Shown here: positions 42,539 through 47,582 of the stretch, piece after piece
Layout of the letters: every line of letters starts with the position of its first letter
How positions within the stretch are numbered: position 1 is the stretch's first letter
Assembly (NCBI GenBank): GCA_031271755.1
Contig: JAISVB010000011.1
Span: 1 to 47,582 of the forward strand
Origin: Culturomica sp.
Lineage (GTDB): Bacteria > Bacteroidota > Bacteroidia > Bacteroidales > Marinifilaceae
Reading direction: 5' to 3'
Length of the DNA stretch: 47,582 nt
The notes under the pieces: model-generated
Database searches by the model: none
Told to the model about the DNA's origin: nothing
What the model saw: only the letters and a program-made list of their open reading frames with translations
Program-made: the position numbers and the translations under genes

Positions 42539-44440
42539 ATGGAATTGACACCGATCATACTGCTCTTGCCGCTCCTCTCCTTTTTGTTGACGGGATTGGC
42601 GGGGACGAAACTAAAACCGGCCGCCGCAGGAGGCATCGGCACGCTCTCCTTAGCCTTGTCGGCCCTGCTCGCTTACCTGACAGCCGGACGCTATTTTTCC
42701 ACTCCCCGGGTGGAAGGCGTGTACGAAAAAATAGTTCCGTTCAACTTTGAATGGCTTCGTTTTACGGAAAACCTCCACATCGACCTGGGCGTGTTGCTGG
42801 ATCCCATTTCGGTGATGATGCTGGTGGTGATCACCACCGTCTCCCTGATGGTGCACATTTACAGCCTGGGGTACATGAAAGGGGAAAAGGGATTCCAGCG
42901 TTACTACGCTTTTCTTTCCCTCTTCACCTTCTCCATGCTGGGATTGGTGGTAGCGACCAATATTTTCCAGATGTACATCTTCTGGGAGCTGGTGGGGGTT
43001 TCTTCCTACCTGCTGATCGGTTTTTACTACACCAAACCGGAAGCGGTGGCCGCCGCCAAAAAGGCCTTTATTGTGACCCGATTCGCCGACCTGGGCTTTC
43101 TGACCGGTATCCTGCTGCTTTCGTACCACACCCATACGTTCGACTTCGGGATTTTGACCTCCGGCGACAGCGGAGTATTTGCCGGAGCCGCCGGCACGAC
43201 CTTTCTGGGGTGTTCCGTGATCAGTTGGGCGCTATCACTGATCTTTGTGGGGGGTGCGGGAAAATCCGCCCTCTTTCCGCTGCACATCTGGCTGCCGGAT
43301 GCGATGGAAGGCCCTACCCCTGTTTCCGCCCTGATCCACGCCGCGACCATGGTCGTTGCAGGCGTCTTCTTAGTAGCCCGCCTCTTTCCGGTCTACCACG
43401 CAGAAGCCCCCGAGGTGCTGACGGGGATCGCCGTTGTGGGAGCCGTTACCTCGCTCTATGCGGCGATCGTCGCCTGCGTGCAGACAGACATCAAACGGGT
43501 ACTGGCTTTTTCCACCATCTCGCAAATCGGTTTTATGATGGTCGGCTTGGGCGTTTCCGGCATGGGCGGGCACGACGGCCTCGGGTACATGGCCTCCCTC
43601 TTCCACCTCTTTACGCATGCCATGTTCAAAGCGTTGCTTTTCCTGGGAGCCGGCGCCATTATCCATGCCGTACACAGCAACGAGATGGCGCGGATGGGCG
43701 GCCTGTACAAATACATGCCCGTCACCCACCTGACCTTTCTCGTCGCCTGCCTCGCCATTTCGGGCATTCCTCCCTTTTCCGGCTTTTTCAGCAAAGACGA
43801 GATTCTGGCCGCCACCTTTCAATTCAATCCGGTCTTGGGAACGATCCTGAGCTTTACGGCCGCTTTGACGGCGTTCTACATGTTCCGGCTCTATTACCGG
43901 ATCTTTTGGAACCGGCCGGCTCACTACGACCATGCGCCGCACGAGGCGCCGGGTTCCATGAGCTTCCCGCTGATCTTTCTGGCCGCCATCACGCTGGTCG
44001 CCGGATTTATTCCGTTCGGCCAATTCGTCAGCAGCGACGGAGTTGCCTACACCATCCACCTGGATTGGAAGATCGCCGGGGGCAGCGTGGCGATTGCCGG
44101 AGCCGCTATCGGTTTGGCGACGCTTTTGTACAGAAAAGAAAATCCTACCGCCGGGAAGCTGGCGGCAGCCTTCCCGCTGCTGTACCGGGCAGCCTGCAAA
44201 CGGTTTTACATCGACGAGATCTACCTGTTCGTCACCAAAAAACTCATTTTCAACGGAATCTCCCGGCCGGTAGCCTGGTTTGACCGGCACATCATCGACG
44301 GGGCCCTGAACGGCGCCGCTTCCCTGACGGAGAAACTCTCCTTAGCCATCCGGGGGTTGCAATCCGGGCATGTCCAGCAATACGCCCTGCTGACGCTCGG
44401 CGGCACCCTGCTCATCGTCCTGGGGATCCTGTTGGTTTAA
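42539..44440 (+). CDS. nuoL: NADH-quinone oxidoreductase-like subunit L
   Basis: The 633-residue antiporter-like subunit has about 14 helices plus the long C-terminal lateral helix (from about 540). Proton-channel residues are visible in MYIFWELVGVSSYLLIGFYY (Glu), GGAGKSALFPLHIWLPDAM (Lys) and LFLGAGAIIHAV. ATG 42539 is used; TTG 42533 also reads in frame. It directly follows nuoK. Confidence 0.96.
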   Translation: MELTPIILLLPLLSFLLTGLAGTKLKPAAAGGIGTLSLALSALLAYLTAGRYFSTPRVEGVYEKIVPFNFEWLRFTENLHIDLGVLLDPISVMMLVVITTVSLMVHIYSLGYMKGEKGFQRYYAFLSLFTFSMLGLVVATNIFQMYIFWELVGVSSYLLIGFYYTKPEAVAAAKKAFIVTRFADLGFLTGILLLSYHTHTFDFGILTSGDSGVFAGAAGTTFLGCSVISWALSLIFVGGAGKSALFPLHIWLPDAMEGPTPVSALIHAATMVVAGVFLVARLFPVYHAEAPEVLTGIAVVGAVTSLYAAIVACVQTDIKRVLAFSTISQIGFMMVGLGVSGMGGHDGLGYMASLFHLFTHAMFKALLFLGAGAIIHAVHSNEMARMGGLYKYMPVTHLTFLVACLAISGIPPFSGFFSKDEILAATFQFNPVLGTILSFTAALTAFYMFRLYYRIFWNRPAHYDHAPHEAPGSMSFPLIFLAAITLVAGFIPFGQFVSSDGVAYTIHLDWKIAGGSVAIAGAAIGLATLLYRKENPTAGKLAAAFPLLYRAACKRFYIDEIYLFVTKKLIFNGISRPVAWFDRHIIDGALNGAASLTEKLSLAIRGLQSGHVQQYALLTLGGTLLIVLGILLV

Positions 44441-44460
44441 TCATCCGAAAATCAGAAACT

Positions 44461-45948
44461 ATGAACATACTATCCCTTTTTGTGCTGATCCCCCTGCTGA
44501 TGATGGCCGGCCTCTTTTTCGCCGGTAATCTCAAGCAGATCCGTTGCGTGGTGACAATCGGAGCCTCCCTCCTGCTGGCGCTGGCCATCGGTTTGGTCAT
44601 TGCTTACCTGGAAGAGAGAAGCGCCGGGGAAACAGCCGAAATGCTTTTTACCGCCGATACGGTCTGGTACGCCCCGCTGCACATCCATTACTCGGTCGGC
44701 GTAGACGGTATCTCCGTATCCATGCTGCTGCTCTCCGCCGTGATCGTATTCACCGGGATCCTTGCATCGTGGAAGATGGAGTTGCTGCCCAAAGAGTACT
44801 TTATGTGGTTCTGCCTGCTCTCCGTCGGCGTGTTCGGCTTTTTTATCTCCGTCGATCTCTTTACGATGTTCCTGTTCTATGAGGTCGCCCTGATCCCCAT
44901 GTATCTGCTGATCGGGGTGTGGGGAAGCGGCAAAAAAGAGTACTCCGCCATGAAATTGACCCTGATGCTGATGGGCGGCTCTGCGCTGCTGCTGCTCGGC
45001 ATTCTCGGCATCTATTTCTTTTCCGCCGCGGCAGGCGCTCCGAGCATGAACCTGCTGGAGATTTCCCGCACCCACCTGCCTGTGGAATCGCAACGTTGGA
45101 TATTCCCGCTGATCTTTACCGGATTCGGCATACTGGGAGCGCTCTTCCCCTTTCACACCTGGTCGCCCGACGGCCACGCTTCGGCCCCGACGGCCGTTTC
45201 TATGCTGCACGCGGGCGTGCTGATGAAATTGGGGGGATACGGTTGTTTCCGGGTGGCCATCTACCTGATGCCGGAAGCGGCGCAGGAACTCTCTTGGATC
45301 TTTATTATCCTGACCGGGATCAGCGTTGTTTACGGGGCTTATTCGGCCATTGTACAGACCGATCTGAAATACATCAACGCCTACTCTTCCGTCAGCCATT
45401 GCGGATTGGTGCTGTTCGCGATCCTGATGCTCAACCGGACCGCCCTGAACGGGGCTGTGTTGCAAATGCTCTCCCACGGGTTGATGACCGCTCTCTTTTT
45501 TGCGCTGATCGGCATGATCTACGGACGCACCCACACCCGGGATATCCGGGAGATGGGGGGCCTGATGAAAGTCATACCGTTCCTGGGGGTTTGCTATGTC
45601 ATTGCCGGACTGGCCTCTCTCGGACTGCCCGGATTGAGCGGATTTGTGGCCGAAATGACCGTATTTGTGGGAGCTTTCCAACACACAGATACCTTTCACC
45701 GGGTCTTCACCATCGTCGCCTGTACCTCCATTGTCGCTACTGCTGTGTACATTTTGAGAACCGTCGGAAAACTGCTGTACGGGCCGGTTCTCCGCGAAGA
45801 GCAGTCGCACCTTGCGGATGCCGTCTGGTACGAACGGCTCACCGCTATCCTGCTGATCGCGGCCATTGCCGGCATCGGATTAGCCCCGCTCTGGCTCTCC
45901 GACATGATCCGGGAGAGCCTGTTACCGATCATCGAACATTTTCAATAA
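44461..45948 (+). CDS. nuoM: NADH-quinone oxidoreductase-like subunit M
   Basis: The 495-residue antiporter-like subunit has 14 helices. Key positions are FLFYEVALIPMYLLIG (Glu), GILGALFPFHTWSPDGHASAP, and VQTDLKYINAYSSVSHCGLV (Lys). It pumps protons in the middle of the membrane arm and lies 20 bp after nuoL. Confidence 0.96.
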   Translation: MNILSLFVLIPLLMMAGLFFAGNLKQIRCVVTIGASLLLALAIGLVIAYLEERSAGETAEMLFTADTVWYAPLHIHYSVGVDGISVSMLLLSAVIVFTGILASWKMELLPKEYFMWFCLLSVGVFGFFISVDLFTMFLFYEVALIPMYLLIGVWGSGKKEYSAMKLTLMLMGGSALLLLGILGIYFFSAAAGAPSMNLLEISRTHLPVESQRWIFPLIFTGFGILGALFPFHTWSPDGHASAPTAVSMLHAGVLMKLGGYGCFRVAIYLMPEAAQELSWIFIILTGISVVYGAYSAIVQTDLKYINAYSSVSHCGLVLFAILMLNRTALNGAVLQMLSHGLMTALFFALIGMIYGRTHTRDIREMGGLMKVIPFLGVCYVIAGLASLGLPGLSGFVAEMTVFVGAFQHTDTFHRVFTIVACTSIVATAVYILRTVGKLLYGPVLREEQSHLADAVWYERLTAILLIAAIAGIGLAPLWLSDMIRESLLPIIEHFQ

Positions 45949-45969
45949 CCTCATTGATACGCAATAGTG

Positions 45970-47400
45970 ATGGATTTTTCAAATTTTATATACCTGAAAG
46001 AGGAGCTCTCCCTGATCGGCGTGATGGTGTTCTTGCTGATCTACGATCTGTTCGGATCCGGAAAAAGCCTGAAACAGTTTCAACTGATCGCCTGCCTGCT
46101 GATGGGGCTCCATACGGTTTGGTTCGCCCTTCCCGGCACAAGCGCCGAAGGCAGCGCATTCGGCGGCATGTTCCTGAATTTTCCCATGGGAAACATCGTG
46201 AAAACCATTCTCAACACCGGTACGTTGCTGGTGTTCCTGCAGGCGCGGAACTGGTTGGAAAGCGAAACAACCGTCATCCGGCGCGGCGAATTTTACCTGC
46301 TGACACTCTCCACCCTCCTGGGTATGTACCTGATGATCTCCGCAGGCAATTTCCTGTTATTCGTCATCGGTTTGGAGACCGCCTCCCTCCCCTTAGCCGC
46401 CATGGTGGCTTACGACAAATACCGCCACACATCGGCCGAAGCCGGAGCCAAGTACATTCTTTCCGCCGCCTTTGCCTCGGGGCTTACCCTGTATGGGATC
46501 TCCCTGATCTACGGAACGACCGGAACGCTTTATTTTGAAGACATTCCGGCGCACATCACCGACGCTCCGCTGCAACTTCTGGCTTTTGTGCTCTTTCTGG
46601 CCGGTCTCGGATTCAAACTCTCCCTCGTCCCCTTTCACCAGTGGACCCCGGATGTATACGAAGGCGCTCCCGGAAGCGTCACCGCTTACCTTTCCGTCGT
46701 CTCCAAAGGGGCGGCCGCCTTTGTACTGATGACCATTCTGTATAAGGTTTTCGCTCCGCTGATTCACCAATGGCAAGCCGTTTTATACGGGATCATTCTG
46801 GTTACCATTACGTTGGCCAATCTTTTCGCCATCCGCCAGCAGAACCTGAAACGCTTTTTCGCCTACTCCTCCATTTCGCAGGCCGGTTATATCCTGCTGG
46901 GAGTGATCAGCGGAACCGCTTTGGGAATGACGGGTTTGGTGTACTACGTGTTGGTGTACATGTTTTCCAATTTGGCTGCCTTCGGGGTGATCACCATCAT
47001 CGAGCACCGTTCCGGAAAAATCACCATCGACGATTACAACGGCCTCTATTCCACCCACCCGCGCCTGAGCTTTGTCCTGATGATCGCGCTCTTTTCCTTA
47101 GCGGGGATCCCTCCTTTCGCCGGTTTTTTCAGCAAATTTTTTATTTTCGCCGCCGCCGCCGAACAGGGATTTTACGTGCTGGTACTGGTCGCCCTGTTGA
47201 ACACCGTTATCTCGCTGTTTTACTACCTGCGGGTAATCAGAGCCCTGTACATCAACCAAAACGAACACCCCATCGGGCCGTTCCGCTCGGATAGTTACAC
47301 CCGTCTGAGCTTGGTTATATGCACGCTGGGAATTGTATTTACCGGGATTATCGGGCTGATCTACGAACAGATCCACCTTTTCAGTTTCGGTTCACTGTAA
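45970..47400 (+). CDS. nuoN: NADH-quinone oxidoreductase-like subunit N
   Basis: The 476-residue antiporter-like subunit has 14 helices, with [20 protein letters not shown] (Glu), [20 protein letters not shown] (Lys) and [20 protein letters not shown] (Lys). It is the last nuo gene. ATG 45970 is preferred over GTG 45967. No terminator follows; the dispersed repeat begins about 100 bp later. Confidence 0.96.
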   Translation: MDFSNFIYLKEELSLIGVMVFLLIYDLFGSGKSLKQFQLIACLLMGLHTVWFALPGTSAEGSAFGGMFLNFPMGNIVKTILNTGTLLVFLQARNWLESETTVIRRGEFYLLTLSTLLGMYLMISAGNFLLFVIGLETASLPLAAMVAYDKYRHTSAEAGAKYILSAAFASGLTLYGISLIYGTTGTLYFEDIPAHITDAPLQLLAFVLFLAGLGFKLSLVPFHQWTPDVYEGAPGSVTAYLSVVSKGAAAFVLMTILYKVFAPLIHQWQAVLYGIILVTITLANLFAIRQQNLKRFFAYSSISQAGYILLGVISGTALGMTGLVYYVLVYMFSNLAAFGVITIIEHRSGKITIDDYNGLYSTHPRLSFVLMIALFSLAGIPPFAGFFSKFFIFAAAAEQGFYVLVLVALLNTVISLFYYLRVIRALYINQNEHPIGPFRSDSYTRLSLVICTLGIVFTGIIGLIYEQIHLFSFGSL

Positions 47401-47502
47401 CGACAGGGCAAACGCACGAAATTTGCAGTCGGGTCACCCGGACGCGCAGGTGTATTGTCCTTCGGGAACCCTGTCTCCGCAACGGTTCTCTAAATTCTTC
47501 CC

Positions 47503-47582
47503 GTTCGCTGGAATCCGAACCGCCTTCTTCCCTCCGGTCAGTCGGCGCCCCTGCGGGGAGCTCGGATTCCGGGCGCTCCGGA
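47503..47582 (+). repeat. Dispersed intergenic repeat, copy cut by the window edge
   Basis: GTTCGCTGGAATCC starts the copy; 47503-47549 matches the complement of 20178-20224 at 44 of 47 bases. Inside, GGAATCCGA (47511-47519) pairs with the later TCGGATTCC (47562-47570), so the copy can fold as a hairpin, and the arm is shared with the palindrome at 19754-19820. The interval 47401-47502 shows no gene. Confidence 0.75.

Overview
The window is chromosomal DNA of a member of the Bacteroidota, most likely Bacteroidales. This rests on the gliding-lineage order ssb-gldE-gldD, -7 promoter boxes of the TAnnTTTG type, an IS4-family element of the type common in Bacteroides relatives, NuoCD fused in an 11-gene nuo operon without nuoEFG, and an RRM RNA-binding protein. 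Genus cannot be fixed from the sequence.

Region 1 (1-4827) is the right end of an integrated element, probably a prophage. It holds a leftward set of small early genes with a LuxR-type HTH protein, a divergent S24 (CI/LexA-like) repressor, a cargo block with a lipoprotein, and a tyrosine recombinase that ends 140 bp before a piece resembling the 3' end of tRNA-Ser, followed by a terminator. That piece is the likely attR; the rest of the element lies left of the window. Region 2 (5068-6673) is a three-gene hipBST toxin-antitoxin operon with a promoter framed by a perfect inverted repeat.

Region 3 (6750-23969) is mostly core genome: a nitronate monooxygenase-like enzyme, a cold-shock-domain protein and an RRM protein behind a structured leader; a CDF-type transporter; ssb-gldE-gldD; a PafA-like phosphatase relative that has lost its metal ligands; TetR- and Lrp-type regulators; clpC; ligA; and a large MA-type metallopeptidase/outer-membrane protein. 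The ligA-peptidase gap carries a 187-bp nested palindrome and a copy of a dispersed repeat that recurs at the window's right edge.

Region 4 (24021-28496) is an accessory island. A broken Rhs/YD-repeat locus holds the N-terminus of one Rhs protein, leftover tails of an older toxin and immunity gene, and an Rhs core fused to an HNH/AHH-like nuclease tip with its Imm11-like immunity gene. An IS4-type element with intact ends and a perfect 9-bp target duplication but a ruined transposase follows, then a helicase-type C-terminal fragment.

Region 5 (28527-36972) is an [FeFe]-hydrogenase locus: DRTGG, HATPase, a HydS/HfsB-like sensory hydrogenase relative, a second DRTGG protein, a PHP phosphoesterase, a second HATPase, a 2Fe-2S protein, and the trimeric HydB-HydA-HydC enzyme of the electron-bifurcating type. 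Region 6 (37559-47400) is nuoABCDHIJKLMN. The complex I genes lack the NADH-input module; NuoE/NuoF-like proteins occur only in the adjacent hydrogenase. The two operons together would handle ferredoxin/NADH redox balance in an anaerobe: hydrogenase for H2 evolution or uptake, complex I for ion pumping from an electron donor that is probably not NADH through NuoF.
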